Shown here piece after piece: positions 25,573 to 35,399 of a stretch of 64,000 nucleotides of DNA. How positions within the stretch are numbered: position 1 is the first letter of the stretch; every line of letters begins with the position of its first letter. Position numbers and translations under genes: made by a program. The stretch comes from Streptomyces ferrugineus. GTDB lineage: Bacteria > Actinomycetota > Actinomycetes > Streptomycetales > Streptomycetaceae. A model generated the notes under the pieces. The model was not told the DNA's origin, did not search any database, and saw nothing but the letters and a program-made list of their open reading frames with translations. The DNA lies in NCBI RefSeq assembly GCF_015160855.1, contig NZ_CP063373.1, positions 4,960,001 through 5,024,000 on the forward strand, read 5' to 3'.

Positions 25573-28365
25573 CTACCCTCCGTCAGACCGGCTCGCTGAC
25601 ACCGCAGCCTGCACGGCGCCGCGGATTTCCATGTCGACGCTCCGCTCGTTCTCCAATTCCCAGAAGTGGCGCGCGCTGCCGGGGAACTCCCGCAGCACGG
25701 AGGCGACGACCTGCGCGCCGTGTCCGGACAGGGAGCGCAGCCACTTCTTGATGGAATCCTGCGGTTTCCACTGGTCGAAGCGGTAGTCCCAGGTGCACAT
25801 GCCCCGCGCGGCCGCCTCCAGCAGATCCCACTGCTCTTCGCGAGCTGCGATGCGGCTTGCCCGCAGCAGCCAGTAGATGGCCCGGTCGGCCTCGGTGAAG
25901 GCTGGCCACTGGCCGCGGTCACCGTCGACCTGAGCCGCCATGGCCTCCACCAGGGTGATGGCCTGGGCCGGATTGGCCAGGAGCACAGATTCGGCGGCTT
26001 CCGGGTCGAGGCGGGCGACGGCATCGAGGTACAGCTCGTAGTTGTCGGGCTGGTCGACGGCGAGCTGGACCAGCTGCCTGGCTGCGTCCTCGTCCCCTTC
26101 GGTGCTGGCTTCGAGCAGCCGCTGGGCCCGGGTGATGGGCAGTTGGGTGTGCGGGCTGGTCTCGCGCTCGACGAGCGCGATGAAGGCTGCCATGTCCTGG
26201 GGACGGGCGGCCGGATCCGGGTAGGTGGCCTGGCGCACCACGCCGCGCCACGGCCCGGGCGGGGGCAGCAGCGGGATGTTCGGCTGAGGCCAGGTGCCGG
26301 TGAGGATCCATCCGATGACCTGCCCCAGACCATAGATGTCGCTCGCCGGGCAGGAGCCGTCGTGCGGATCGGTCGAGAACTCCGGTGCGGCCCAGCCCAG
26401 CGATCCGATCGGCGCGTTCGTCAACGGCTTGTCGATGCTCGTCTCGCCACGCGGGCGCCGCGCGATACCCCAGTCGGCCACGGTCCAGCGGCCGTTCAGG
26501 AGCAGGATGTTCGACGGCTTGATGTCCCGGTGGACCCACCCCTGTTCATGGGCCTCGGCCAGCGCGGCGGCCACGGCGTCGACGAGTTCGCGCAGTGCCT
26601 CGTCGCTTGCCAGCTCGGTTCGCATCTCCTCGACGGTCGCGTCCGCCATCGGCATGACGAACCAGTCGTAGGCGGGGCTGAAGTCGAGGACGGGCATCAC
26701 ATGGGGATGTCCCCCCAGCCGCTGGGCGACCGTCACCTCGCGCACCATCCGCCGCCGGGCCCCGGAGTCCTGCCGTCGCCGCCGCTTGAAGGCCACGGCC
26801 GTGCCCGTGGCCTTGTGCTCGGCCTGGAACACGTCGGCCTGGCCCTCGCGGGCCATCGGCAGCCGTTGCAGGGCGTAGTCCTTCTTCACGCCCCGAGCGG
26901 ACTGCTGCACCAGGGCGTAACCGGTGGGCCGGGGTTCGGCGCCGGCGGGCAACTGGTCGGCCCCCGGGGAGGGGCGGTACCCGATGATGCGGGTGAGGAC
27001 CGGCCTCAGGAGGACGGGGTCGTTGTCGGGCACTGACGCCAGGAGGTAGGCCGGTCCGTCTTGCGGGGCCTGTGTCAGGCCCATGACGCGATCGAGCCGG
27101 TACTCGACGAGCGGCTCGCTGGAACCATCGCTCACCGAGGTGCGGTGGAGGGTCATGCGGTTGCCGGACCCGTCGGGCGAGGCAGTCAGTACGGTGTCCG
27201 GGCCGGTGACGAGCAGGTGCCCGGGGTAGTGGCCGGGGGTGCGGATCCACTCCTGCTGCCGTCCCAGGCCCGTGGTGCGGCTGAGATCTGCGACAGCGCT
27301 GTGCCCGCTGGCGGCCAGGAAGAACCGGCGGCCGTCCAGCCAGGCCGCCGAGCGCACCGCGGCCTCGAACGAGACCGGGTAGCGCAGCTGAGCGCCCACA
27401 GTGTCGCCAAGGCGGGTCAGCGCCAACGTCCCCTCGCCCGCTCCGTAGGTGACTCCCGAGCCCGACAGCACCCACGGCTCGCCGCCAGGACCAGCTAGCA
27501 GCTCCGCGCCGGGCTCGAAGCCGCCCGCGACGGCCGTCAGGGTGCCCTCGTGCCAGCGGATCACCGCAGGCCCGGCCATGACCGTCACCGCGCCGTCGGG
27601 GCCGACGAGCGGCGCACCATGGCAGCCGTCAACGGTCAGGAACCACCGTGTGCGGCCCCGCACCGGGTCGAGGTCCACCAGGCCGTCCTCGTACGTGACC
27701 AGCAGCGAGTCACCGGCCCGCCAGGCCATGCCCGACGGCTGCACTGCGGTCGCCTCACCGACGAGAGCCACGTGCGAGGTGGCGCCGCACCAGGTCTGCG
27801 TCGGCACGTGGAGCGGTGTGGTCAGCCGGTCGGCCGCGGTCATCGTCAGCGGTAGTAGGTCCTGCGGCGTGCGGGAGACCACCAGTTCGGCTAGCGGCAG
27901 ATGGGGCTCGCGTCGGCGGAAGACGTTCTGGATGAGATCGGCGAGCGACAGCAGGCCGGCCACCGCGGCATCCAGGTGCGTGCGGTCGAGGACCACGCCG
28001 AAGCCGCGTACGCCGCCGATCAGCTGGTCGAGCTGCCGTGCTTCGTGAGTCCAGGACAGCAGCGCCCACCGGGTATCACCGGGCCGGCCGCTCAGTCCGG
28101 CGTCCCTCACGATGCGCGAGATCGTCCCGTCCGCGACCGCGCTCTCGTCGACGGTGCAGCTGACGAGGTAGTCGCGGCCCTCGAAGTCGAAGAAGACTGC
28201 CGGTACTGCGCCGCTCTCCGACACGTGCACTGCCGCTGCAGGCACCGTGCGCCGCAGCAGGTCGGCAACCACGCCCGCGAGCTGCTGCGCCCGGTCCCGA
28301 ACCGACGCCGTGTCGTCCGCGGCCCACTGGCCGTACTCGGCCAGCAGCTCTTGTACCTCGTCCAC
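25573..28365 (-). CDS. Ser/Thr protein kinase with N-terminal propeller-like sensor
   Basis: A 930-residue protein. The kinase domain (about 505-770) has a conserved Lys in VAFKRRRR, catalytic HRDIKPSN (about 611), metal motif ADWGIARR (DWG instead of DFG), and the P+1 region LGWAAPEF. Residues about 190-480 show repeated short strands with Gly/Asp turns and Trp, suggesting a beta-propeller sensor. The first about 110 residues contain a compact alpha/beta segment (VPAVFFDFEGRDYLVSC). The C-terminal 150 residues are helical. There is no transmembrane helix, so it is cytosolic. The kinase and C-terminal parts are paralogous to the 29680-31962 protein. A stress or phage-response kinase is inferred. 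Confidence 0.85.
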   Translation of the reverse strand: MDEVQELLAEYGQWAADDTASVRDRAQQLAGVVADLLRRTVPAAAVHVSESGAVPAVFFDFEGRDYLVSCTVDESAVADGTISRIVRDAGLSGRPGDTRWALLSWTHEARQLDQLIGGVRGFGVVLDRTHLDAAVAGLLSLADLIQNVFRRREPHLPLAELVVSRTPQDLLPLTMTAADRLTTPLHVPTQTWCGATSHVALVGEATAVQPSGMAWRAGDSLLVTYEDGLVDLDPVRGRTRWFLTVDGCHGAPLVGPDGAVTVMAGPAVIRWHEGTLTAVAGGFEPGAELLAGPGGEPWVLSGSGVTYGAGEGTLALTRLGDTVGAQLRYPVSFEAAVRSAAWLDGRRFFLAASGHSAVADLSRTTGLGRQQEWIRTPGHYPGHLLVTGPDTVLTASPDGSGNRMTLHRTSVSDGSSEPLVEYRLDRVMGLTQAPQDGPAYLLASVPDNDPVLLRPVLTRIIGYRPSPGADQLPAGAEPRPTGYALVQQSARGVKKDYALQRLPMAREGQADVFQAEHKATGTAVAFKRRRRQDSGARRRMVREVTVAQRLGGHPHVMPVLDFSPAYDWFVMPMADATVEEMRTELASDEALRELVDAVAAALAEAHEQGWVHRDIKPSNILLLNGRWTVADWGIARRPRGETSIDKPLTNAPIGSLGWAAPEFSTDPHDGSCPASDIYGLGQVIGWILTGTWPQPNIPLLPPPGPWRGVVRQATYPDPAARPQDMAAFIALVERETSPHTQLPITRAQRLLEASTEGDEDAARQLVQLAVDQPDNYELYLDAVARLDPEAAESVLLANPAQAITLVEAMAAQVDGDRGQWPAFTEADRAIYWLLRASRIAAREEQWDLLEAAARGMCTWDYRFDQWKPQDSIKKWLRSLSGHGAQVVASVLREFPGSARHFWELENERSVDMEIRGAVQAAVSASRSDGG

Positions 28366-28429
28366 GCTGTGCCTTCTCCGCTCTCGACCTGGCGGTCATC
28401 TTCCGGCGCCGGCCGGGCACGATTGTGTC

Positions 28430-28720
28430 GCACCAACGGTGAGCCGGAAGGGCTTTACAGCAGATACGGCACCGGTCGAGTTGGGCGAACGTGCCTGCAG
28501 CATCGCCGGTGGCCAGCAGCGCGGGGCGGTGTCGGCGGCCGCGCGAGCGCGGCGCTCTGACGTGGGCAGCTCGGCGGTGTTCAGGCGGCGGGCGCGGGTC
28601 AGGGCGGTGTCCGGGTCGCCGAGTTCACGGTGCACACCGATGCGGAACAGCGTGCACTGCCAGACGGACAGCTCCCACGGGCTCTGCCCTGTCGGGGCAT
28701 GGGCAAGGCGGGCGAGGCGG
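28430..28720 (-). pseudogene. remnant of a TPR-type transcriptional regulator
   Basis: The minus strand reads SPWELSVWQCTLFRIGVHRELGDPDTALTRARRLNTAELPTSERRARAAADTA, which resembles the C-terminal TPR end of Streptomyces XRE-family regulators (ALPTVERRARFHIDTAR-type ending). No HTH domain, start or proper end is present. Only about 80 residues are coherent. It lies between the kinase and the toxin-antitoxin pair. Confidence 0.4.
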
Positions 28721-28860
28721 TGACGATGGCGCGGCGAGTCTGCCGGGGATTGGGGCCCCGCTGCGAGGTGGTGTTGCGCTTGCGGGCGGAGGCTGCCGGA
28801 ATCTGCTGCCGCACAGCCCTTTCCTCTACTTGCAGTAGAGGGGCGGAGTAGAGTCGGGGT

Positions 28861-29136
28861 ATGGCAGCAGACGAGACGAGCATCAAGGTGAGCACGGCTG
28901 CACGGGACCGGCTCGCCCAGCTGGCGGCCGAGCACGGCACGACCATCCGCAGCCTGGTGGAGGACCTCGCGCAGGGCACTCCGACCCAGGCCGAGTACGC
29001 CGAGCGGGCCGAGCTGGCCCGCGCCGAGCTCGCTTCCGCCCTCGGCCACGTGCCGAGTCCGGAGGCCGAGGCGAAGGCCCGAGCTCTGCTGGAGCGCCTG
29101 GGCGGTGCCGCGCACGGTCCGCAGGCGGCTGCGTAG
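28861..29136 (+). CDS. antitoxin-like ribbon-helix-helix protein
   Basis: A 91-residue protein with a short N-terminal DNA-binding type segment, TSIKVSTAARDRLAQLAAEHG, followed by TIRSLVEDLAQGTPTQAEYAERA, typical of Arc/VapB-like antitoxins. The acidic, helical C-terminal tail would wrap the toxin. The ATG at 28861 is preceded by a GGGG-rich ribosome site. The stop TAG shares its last base with the GTG of the next gene, so both are translationally coupled. Autoregulation of the pair is expected from the family. Confidence 0.72.
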   Translation: MAADETSIKVSTAARDRLAQLAAEHGTTIRSLVEDLAQGTPTQAEYAERAELARAELASALGHVPSPEAEAKARALLERLGGAAHGPQAAA

Positions 29137-29534
29137 TGGCGGCGATCTCGGTCGTCCTGGACCACACGACCGCCGCCGCGTTGTACGACCCGAAGGATCC
29201 GTTCAATGAAGCGGTCGCCGCGTTCTACGTCCAGACCTCCGGCGGACTCGGTGACCTGTATGCGCCGGTGCTGTCACTGACAGCTGGCGACGCCGAGCGG
29301 CCGGGGCTGCTGGGCTACATCAAGGGGCTGCGGTTCATCCGGATCGAGGCGTTCGACACCAACGCTGCGGTCACCGCCACCGAGCTGCTGCGCTTCGGTC
29401 ACTCGTGGGCTGCCGTCCACGCCGTCCACGCCGCCCGTCCCTCCGCCGCCCACCCCAGCGGACGGTTTCTGCTCACCCTGACGCCGAAGGTGTACGCGGG
29501 CACCGGCGTTCAGGTTGTCCACCCGGCCCAGTAG
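29136..29534 (+). CDS. PIN-like toxin partner
   Basis: A 132-residue protein. The first strand ISVVLDHTTAAALYD has the Asp of a PIN-like fold. The middle reads YAPVLSLTAGDAERPGLLGYI, and the end HSWAAVHAVHAARPSA and LLTLTPKVYA resembles the Streptomyces PIN-like toxins found with RHH antitoxins. Some of the usual acidic catalytic residues are not obvious (His/Ala at HAVHAA where DA is common), so RNase activity is uncertain. It starts at GTG 29136 with a one-base overlap with the antitoxin. Confidence 0.62.
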   Translation: MAAISVVLDHTTAAALYDPKDPFNEAVAAFYVQTSGGLGDLYAPVLSLTAGDAERPGLLGYIKGLRFIRIEAFDTNAAVTATELLRFGHSWAAVHAVHAARPSAAHPSGRFLLTLTPKVYAGTGVQVVHPAQ

Positions 29535-29679
29535 CCGTCATCGGCTCTGGTCCTTCGCCGCCCGACACTGGCAGCGCCCGCTGCCGCTTCGGTGGAAGCA
29601 ACGGCGCTCGCGCAGAGCGGCCTTCGTTGTCTGCTGTGACGTGCCCGGCCGCCGGCCGAGGTGTTCTTTCGGAGGAACC

Positions 29680-31962
29680 GTGCAGTTCACTGTCCTGCCC
29701 GTCCGCGGGCAGCCCGTCTCCCCCGTGCCGGGACAGGCATTCCTGGTTCGAGACAACTGGGATGACTACAGCTTCAAGACGACCTTCCAGCTGCTCTGCG
29801 TCGATCAAGACGGCGAGATCAGGGAGATCGGCGCGGTCAAGGTCGGCCGGTTCGGCATGGCTGCGCCAGCCAGGACGCCGCTGCCGGGCGACTTCGAAAC
29901 CCTGGGCGGAGACTTCTTCTCGCTCGGGCTGAGGGACGCCTACTACGAACGGCTGCGCGAGCTGGGTGGCGAGCTGCAGCGCACCGTGCTGCAGGCTCTC
30001 AACGACGTCTCCTTCGATCTGGACCTCTTCGCCCGTGCCCGCACCGAGAACGTGACGGTCACCTCCCTGCTCCGTACCGTTTCCGCCCACACCGTCGCGG
30101 GCCGCTTTAGGGGCAGCGGCATACCTGCAGGTTCGTCGGCGGCCGTAACCGAGGTCACCCGGCGGCGTCTGTTCGACGCGCTGCGCCGCACCGGGGCGAG
30201 CTGGTCGGGCAGCCTGGACGAGGTCGCCTTCCTGCGCAGGCTGTACGACCTGGACGGTCTGAAGAGTCATGATCCGCGGTTTGCCACGGCCGAGGGCGAC
30301 ATCGTCCAGCACTGCTACAACAACCCCGGGGACTGGGACGACGATTGGGTCTTTGGGGACGACCGTTTCGGGCTCTGCGACGGCTCCGACGAGGTCCTGC
30401 TCCGCTTCCTGGCGGAAATGATCCACCCCGCCGTGCGGACGGACTCCGGCGAGGTCCAGCGGCTGCTGGCACTGGTCAACGACCACCTGGCCGCCGACGG
30501 CTACGAGCTCGCCGAGGCCCGCACAGTCAGCGGCTACCCGGTCTACGAGGCCCGCCGGATCCCGGCCGGCCGCCGCACCGCACACCCCGCTCCCCCGGTC
30601 GCCACTGCGCCCGTACCACCCGGTGGGGACGACTACGCAGCGGTCCGGCGCGCCGCCCGCGGCGAGCGCAAGGACTACGCCTGCCCTCGTGAGCCGGTCC
30701 CGGACGGGGGCCAGGCGGACGTGTTCGAGGCGATACACAAGCCCACCGGCACGAAGGTGGCGCTGAAGAAACTGCACAGCAAGTACCCGCCGGAGCGGCA
30801 AGTGGCCCGCATGCGGCGGGAGATCGAGATCGGCCAGCTGCTGAACGGCCATCCCCACGCCATGCCGATCCTCGACGTCGGCGCCAGCCACACCTGGTTC
30901 GTGATGCCCTGGGCCCAGGGGACCGCCGCACAACGCCAAGAACAGCTGCGGGAGCCGGCCGAACTGCGCGCCTTGGTCGACGCTCTGGCCTCGGTGCTGG
31001 CCACCGCACACGACCACGGCTGGCTGCACCGCGACATCAAACCGTCGAACATCCTCCACTTCGACGGCCGCTGGACCCTGGCCGACTGGGGCATCGTCCG
31101 CCGGCCGCGAGGCCAGACCACCAAAGCAGGCCGCACCGGCCTCTACATCGGCACCGAGGGCTTCGCCGCCCCGGAGCTGTCCGGAACACCACACGAGGCC
31201 ACGGCCTCCAGCGACATCTACAGCATCGGCAGGGTCATCGCCTGGGCCCTCACCGGCAAGATGCCGGAGACCAACCTGCCGCTGCAGCCCCCTCCCGGAC
31301 CCTGGCGCCCCGTCGTCCGCGCCGCCACCCACCAGGACCCGAAACGCCGCCCCCAGACCGTCCACGACCTGCTCGCCCTGATCGACCGCGAACACGCGGA
31401 CGTCCCGGAAGACCCCTTCCCCAGGGCCCAGACACTGCTCGAAGCCGCCGGCACCGGCGACGCGGCCGCCGCGGACACCCTGCTGGCCCTGGTCGGCGAC
31501 CACCCAGAGGACTACGAACTCCACATCGGCGTGCTCACCCGCCTGGACACCCAGCAGGCGGGAGCCGCCCTGGAACGAGAAGCCGCGCAGTCTCAGCGTC
31601 TCCTGCGTGCCCTGGCAGAGCACGTACACGGAGACGACACGCACATCGTGCAGTTCGGCGAGGCGGCAGCGGTCGTCATCTGGCTGCAGGGCATCTGCGC
31701 GCACGCCGCCGCCCACCGCGACTGGGACGTGCTGGAAGAGGCCGCCCGCACCATGTGTACCTGGGACGGCGCCTGGGACCAGTGGAACGCCCAGGACAAG
31801 ATCACCCCCTGGCTGCGCACTCTGACCGATGAGGCCGCATCCGTCATCGCCGCCGTCCTGCGCGACCACCCGGAATCCGCCCAGCACTTCAGCCACATCG
31901 CCGACGACCGCACCGCCGCCCCCCGTATACGCCAGGCAGTACGCACCAGCGCGGTCACCTGA
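29680..31962 (+). CDS. AbiJ_NTD3-type sensor Ser/Thr kinase
   Basis: A 760-residue protein from GTG 29680, which has GGAGGAA six bases upstream. The first about 150 residues form a beta-rich segment. About 160-300 match the AbiJ N-terminal domain 3 pattern (LFDALRRTGASWSG, FLRRLYDLDGL, DRFGLCDGSDEVLLRFLAEMIHP). The kinase domain (about 325-600) has VALKKLHSK, HRDIKPSN (about 450), ADWGIVRR and FAAPEL. The C-terminus is helical and paralogous to the 25573-28365 kinase. AbiJ-type domains belong to abortive infection systems, so an anti-phage role is likely but inferred. It follows the toxin gene by 145 bases on the same strand. Confidence 0.85.
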   Translation: MQFTVLPVRGQPVSPVPGQAFLVRDNWDDYSFKTTFQLLCVDQDGEIREIGAVKVGRFGMAAPARTPLPGDFETLGGDFFSLGLRDAYYERLRELGGELQRTVLQALNDVSFDLDLFARARTENVTVTSLLRTVSAHTVAGRFRGSGIPAGSSAAVTEVTRRRLFDALRRTGASWSGSLDEVAFLRRLYDLDGLKSHDPRFATAEGDIVQHCYNNPGDWDDDWVFGDDRFGLCDGSDEVLLRFLAEMIHPAVRTDSGEVQRLLALVNDHLAADGYELAEARTVSGYPVYEARRIPAGRRTAHPAPPVATAPVPPGGDDYAAVRRAARGERKDYACPREPVPDGGQADVFEAIHKPTGTKVALKKLHSKYPPERQVARMRREIEIGQLLNGHPHAMPILDVGASHTWFVMPWAQGTAAQRQEQLREPAELRALVDALASVLATAHDHGWLHRDIKPSNILHFDGRWTLADWGIVRRPRGQTTKAGRTGLYIGTEGFAAPELSGTPHEATASSDIYSIGRVIAWALTGKMPETNLPLQPPPGPWRPVVRAATHQDPKRRPQTVHDLLALIDREHADVPEDPFPRAQTLLEAAGTGDAAAADTLLALVGDHPEDYELHIGVLTRLDTQQAGAALEREAAQSQRLLRALAEHVHGDDTHIVQFGEAAAVVIWLQGICAHAAAHRDWDVLEEAARTMCTWDGAWDQWNAQDKITPWLRTLTDEAASVIAAVLRDHPESAQHFSHIADDRTAAPRIRQAVRTSAVT

Positions 31963-32238
31963 AGCGGCCGGTGAGGTGTCTCGCGAGTCGAGCGGGATCG
32001 GCGGCCGGTCTCAAGGTTCCGGCCGCCCGTCCGATGCCGTTGCGGACACCTGGGGTGTCAGGCGTGACGCGCCTGGGAACACGGAGGGCTGTGCCGAGGG
32101 CCTTCATACGGACGGCGGCGTGATGGCCAGCGTTGCTCTCCGGCGCTGCTCTCGGGCCGGCTCCGCTCGCCAGTACAGTCGTGAAGGGCGCCAAGCCACT
32201 GGGATTGGACGGGCGCCCCTCGCGATCGGTGAAGGACC

Positions 32239-33615
32239 TCAGCCCTCCGGCTCGCGCGGGACGACACGGGAGAAGAACTCCTTCGCGGCCTGCCCGTCGA
32301 GTTCCCCGTTCGTGGTCGCGGACCGCCGCAGCGCCTCGCCCGTCACCTGGGCAGGGATGCCGAGCTGCTTGTCTGCCTCGCCCATGATCTCGCCGACGTA
32401 CCACTGGGCCGAGGTCGGGAAGTGCTGGATGAACCAGCTGAGCATCTTCGCCAGGGGCACGGACAGGATGAGGTCGAAGGCCTTGAGCTGGCCGCCCCGG
32501 CGTTCGCTGACGCCCAGCGAGGTGGCGAAGTCCTCCAGGACGGCGTGACGGATGGTGGGACCGAGGGCGTCGGTCGGGATGATCCGCCTGAGGCTGTCGG
32601 CGACCTCGAAGGCCAGTTGGTCGGCCACCTCCCGCACGGTCGGCTCGTTGCGATGGCGCAGGACCCAGCGCTTTCGTATGTCGGGCCGCTTCCACAGGAA
32701 GCTGAAGAAGGTCTCGCTGAAGCGGTCGCGGATCTGAGCCGCTCCCGGGGCGAGACGGTGCCGGTCGCCGGCCGACATGGCGTCCTTCAGTCCCTCGGAG
32801 GAGCGGCGCCGGGCTTCCGCCCAGTCCTCGGCGACCGGGCGTGACCACTGGGCCCGTCCGCCGACGGTCGCCTGGGGAAGCGGCACGTCGTTCTCGCCTC
32901 GGGAGATGTAACCCCGCAGTGTGGAGGCCGTGATGCCGCCCAGTTCGGCCATCTCGGGCACGCCGACCAGCCGGTCCCCGGCGAGTTCGGGGCTGGCCAG
33001 GTCGACGACGCACTTCTGCAGTGGCAGGGGGTCGTCCTGCTTCTGGTGGTGCTGCGCCCACAGGGTCAGGTGGTCGAGCCAGTTCTTTGGCTCCGCGGTG
33101 GCCGGGTCGAAGGTGGCGGCCTTGTGCACGTGTGCGCGGTCAGGGTGGGCGCGGCCGTCAAGCATGTCGTTGGCGTGGACGGTGGCCGTGGCGCGTGCCT
33201 TGTGGCGTGCGTAGTTCTCGGTGACAGGGTCCCAGATCTGGCCGGGCCGGTACCAGGCTTCGCCGTCCCACCAGTAGCCGCCGGCCCGGAACAGCAGCGG
33301 TGCCCCGGTCCAGTAGGTGTGCAGGCTGGCGGTGTTTTCGTCGCGCAGCAGGAGCACGGTGCGCCCGTGCTCGGGGTGGTAGCGGACGGCCCAGCCCAGG
33401 TGATGGGCGATCGGGTCGGTGGTGAAGGCCAGCCATCCTCCCTCGCGGGAGTTGTCGCAACGGCCCCACATGCCTTCGCCCTTGTTGCGGCCGACGGCCT
33501 CGATGGCGTCGGGGCCGTCGTCGAGCGGCAGGTGTGAGTCGTCGACGAACGGCAGACCGGGGACCGGGTGGTCCGTGCGCAGCCCGTTGGCGAGCGGACG
33601 TATGTGGTAGACCAA
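32239..33615 (-). CDS. hypothetical accessory protein with AlpA-like HTH
   Basis: An intact 458-residue protein. The N-terminal 130 residues are Trp/Gly-rich (GGWLAFTTDPIAHHLGWAVRYHPEHG, GGYWWDGEAWYRPGQIWDP). A central HTH resembles AlpA/MerR types: VPEMAELGGITASTLRGYISRG then LPQATVGGRAQWSRPVAEDW (about residues 215-265). The C-terminal half is helical. Its role is unknown; the layout suggests a DNA-binding plasmid or defence-island protein. The start at 33615 gives a good N-terminus, with GAAGGAGA upstream. Confidence 0.6.
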   Translation of the reverse strand: MVYHIRPLANGLRTDHPVPGLPFVDDSHLPLDDGPDAIEAVGRNKGEGMWGRCDNSREGGWLAFTTDPIAHHLGWAVRYHPEHGRTVLLLRDENTASLHTYWTGAPLLFRAGGYWWDGEAWYRPGQIWDPVTENYARHKARATATVHANDMLDGRAHPDRAHVHKAATFDPATAEPKNWLDHLTLWAQHHQKQDDPLPLQKCVVDLASPELAGDRLVGVPEMAELGGITASTLRGYISRGENDVPLPQATVGGRAQWSRPVAEDWAEARRRSSEGLKDAMSAGDRHRLAPGAAQIRDRFSETFFSFLWKRPDIRKRWVLRHRNEPTVREVADQLAFEVADSLRRIIPTDALGPTIRHAVLEDFATSLGVSERRGGQLKAFDLILSVPLAKMLSWFIQHFPTSAQWYVGEIMGEADKQLGIPAQVTGEALRRSATTNGELDGQAAKEFFSRVVPREPEG

Positions 33616-33895
33616 CGTGCTCTCCTTCTCAACTCAAGTGCTGTGTTTGGCTACAACACTATTGATGCCCAGTAGTACACGACTGGAAAGCAGGTCGGTA
33701 CAGCGTTTTCGAGACAAGGTGGCACGAGGCCACGCCAAGTCGCCGCTGTGGCTGCGGGCGCTGTGGCGTGCCATGGCTGTCGTACGGACCGAGGGCCCGA
33801 AGTCCCACGTCGCGGCCGTCGCCTGCAAGGCAGTGAACGCCAGCCCTCGGTCATCACTTGGCGGCAGGCCGGGCGCTCGCCGGTGAGTTGATCGT

Positions 33896-33931
33896 CCCTG
33901 CCGGGCCCCGGTGGGTCGGGGCCCGGCAGGG
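33896..33931. terminator. 15-bp GC-rich perfect hairpin
   Basis: CCCTGCCGGGCCCCG (33896-33910) pairs exactly with 33917-33931 around GTGGGT. It stands in the gap between the AlpA-like gene and the broken TPR regulator. No gene on the plus strand clearly ends here; it may have served a gene now lost. Confidence 0.6.
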
Positions 33932-33942
33932 ATGACGCCGAC

Positions 33943-35174
33943 GTGGCCCCGCCCACGCTCCCGGCCCGGGTGATCGGCGAGAGGCTCAACTGGTCAGCCG
34001 CGGTTGGCGAGCTCGGTATGGCCGAGGCCGGGACACCCGGGGCCGATGTGGGGTTGGATGACCAACGCGGACCGCGACGGCGCGGTCCACGTCGCCGCGT
34101 CGTTCTGGAGCAGCGTGAACCGCCGCGACTTCCTCACCGGATCCGGCATCGCCGTGTCCGCCACCGCCCCGGTGGCCCGCCGGCTTGGCCGTCTCCGCCG
34201 ATCATCGGGGCCGGCGGCAGGTCGGCCGCACCGACCTGGACGAGCTGCGGGAGGCTGCCGACGAGGCCCGCCGCTGGGACTCCCGGTACGGCGGCGGGAC
34301 TACGAAGGCCAACGTGGTCACCGCCTGCCTGACCGGGCGTGCGGCCCCACTGCTGCGCGGCTCATTTCGCGGGGACGTCGGCCGTGAGCTGTTCTCTGTC
34401 ACCGCGGAACTGTCCCGTCTCGCCGGGTGGACCGCGTTCGATGTCGGCCACCACGACGCCGCCCAGTGCCACTTCGTCCAGGCCCTGCGTCTTGCGCGGG
34501 CCGGGCGGGATGTCCAGCTCGGCTGCTACGTCCTGACCACCATGGCCATGCAGACGCTGCTGCGTGGCTTCGCTTCGGAGGCCGTCGGCATGACTCAGGG
34601 CGCCTTCGAACGTGCCAAGGGCCGGGCGGCACCGAGGGTGCTGGCGTTCGCCAAGCTCATCGAGGCCCGCGCGCACGCCCGCAACCACACCCCCCAGGCC
34701 GCCGCCCGGACGCTGGCCGCCTCGGAGAACCTGCTCGCACTGGCTGAGGCTCGGGGGCATGACGAGCCGTCGTGGATCGACTTCTACGACCACGCCCGCC
34801 TGTCCGCCGACGCCGTCGAGATCTTCCGCGACCTGAACAATCCCAAGGCCGCCCTCGCCTTCAACCAGCAGGCCGCCGCCATGGCGCCGGGGGTGTTCAC
34901 GCGCTCCGTCGGCATGCGCCTGGCGATCGTCGGCACCGCGCACCTCCAGGCCCGCAACCTCGACCACGGCCTCGAACTCGGTCACCGCTGCGTCGACATC
35001 CTCGCCCGCGTCAAGTCCGCCCGAGCCAGGGACTATGTCTGCGAGTTCAACACCGCCCTCGCGCCATGGCGGCGCGAACCGGCCGTCCGCGATTTCCTCC
35101 ACCGCACCCGCACCGAGCTGGGCATCACCGCCTGGCGCACTCTCCCGGCTTTCCGTCCCCGCGGGTTCTCGTGA
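33943..35174 (+). pseudogene. XRE/TPR transcriptional regulator, N-terminally broken
   Basis: The C-terminal 320 residues (34185-35174) are an intact TPR array (HHDAAQCHFVQALRLARAGRDVQLGCYVL, ALAFNQQAAAMAPGVFTRSVGMRLAIVG) ending in RTRTELGITAWRTLP. Upstream pieces in two other frames (LNWSAAVGELGMAEAG and SSVNRRDFLTGSGIAVSA) are the end of the HTH region and linker normal for these Streptomyces regulators. The DNA-binding helix itself is missing and at least two frame changes occur. It is related in type to the remnant at 28.5 kb. Confidence 0.6.
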
Positions 35175-35177
35175 GGC

Positions 35178-35387
35178 AGACGCAAGAGCCTGTGTTTCTT
35201 CCTCTGTGCGAAGGGCCTCGCCGCCAACGGCCTGCCTGCCACGGAGGTCTGCGTGCCCTGGGAGGAGCTCCGAGAAGCTCACGCAGCTGCACTCCCGGCC
35301 CTGGCCAGGCGGTTCAGGTGGTCGCGCCAGGCGGGATTTCAACCCTGGGCCCGCACATGGGCGCTGTACGTCAGCAGCCCGACCTAG
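35178..35387 (+). pseudogene. gene 3' fragment, unrecognised
   Basis: Directly after the TPR regulator stop, the same frame gives a coherent 70-residue sequence (FFLCAKGLAANGLPATEV, CVPWEELREAHAAALPALARRF, FQPWARTWALYVSS) ending at TAG 35385. There is no start codon, so it is the tail of a lost gene or a second fragment. The function is unknown. Confidence 0.35.
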
Positions 35388-35399
35388 ACGGCCGAGACG

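Noticed and set aside
34185..35174. Intact 329-residue TPR protein
   Set aside because: The upstream frames hold the linker normal for XRE/TPR regulators, so the open frame is the tail of a broken regulator, not a complete gene.
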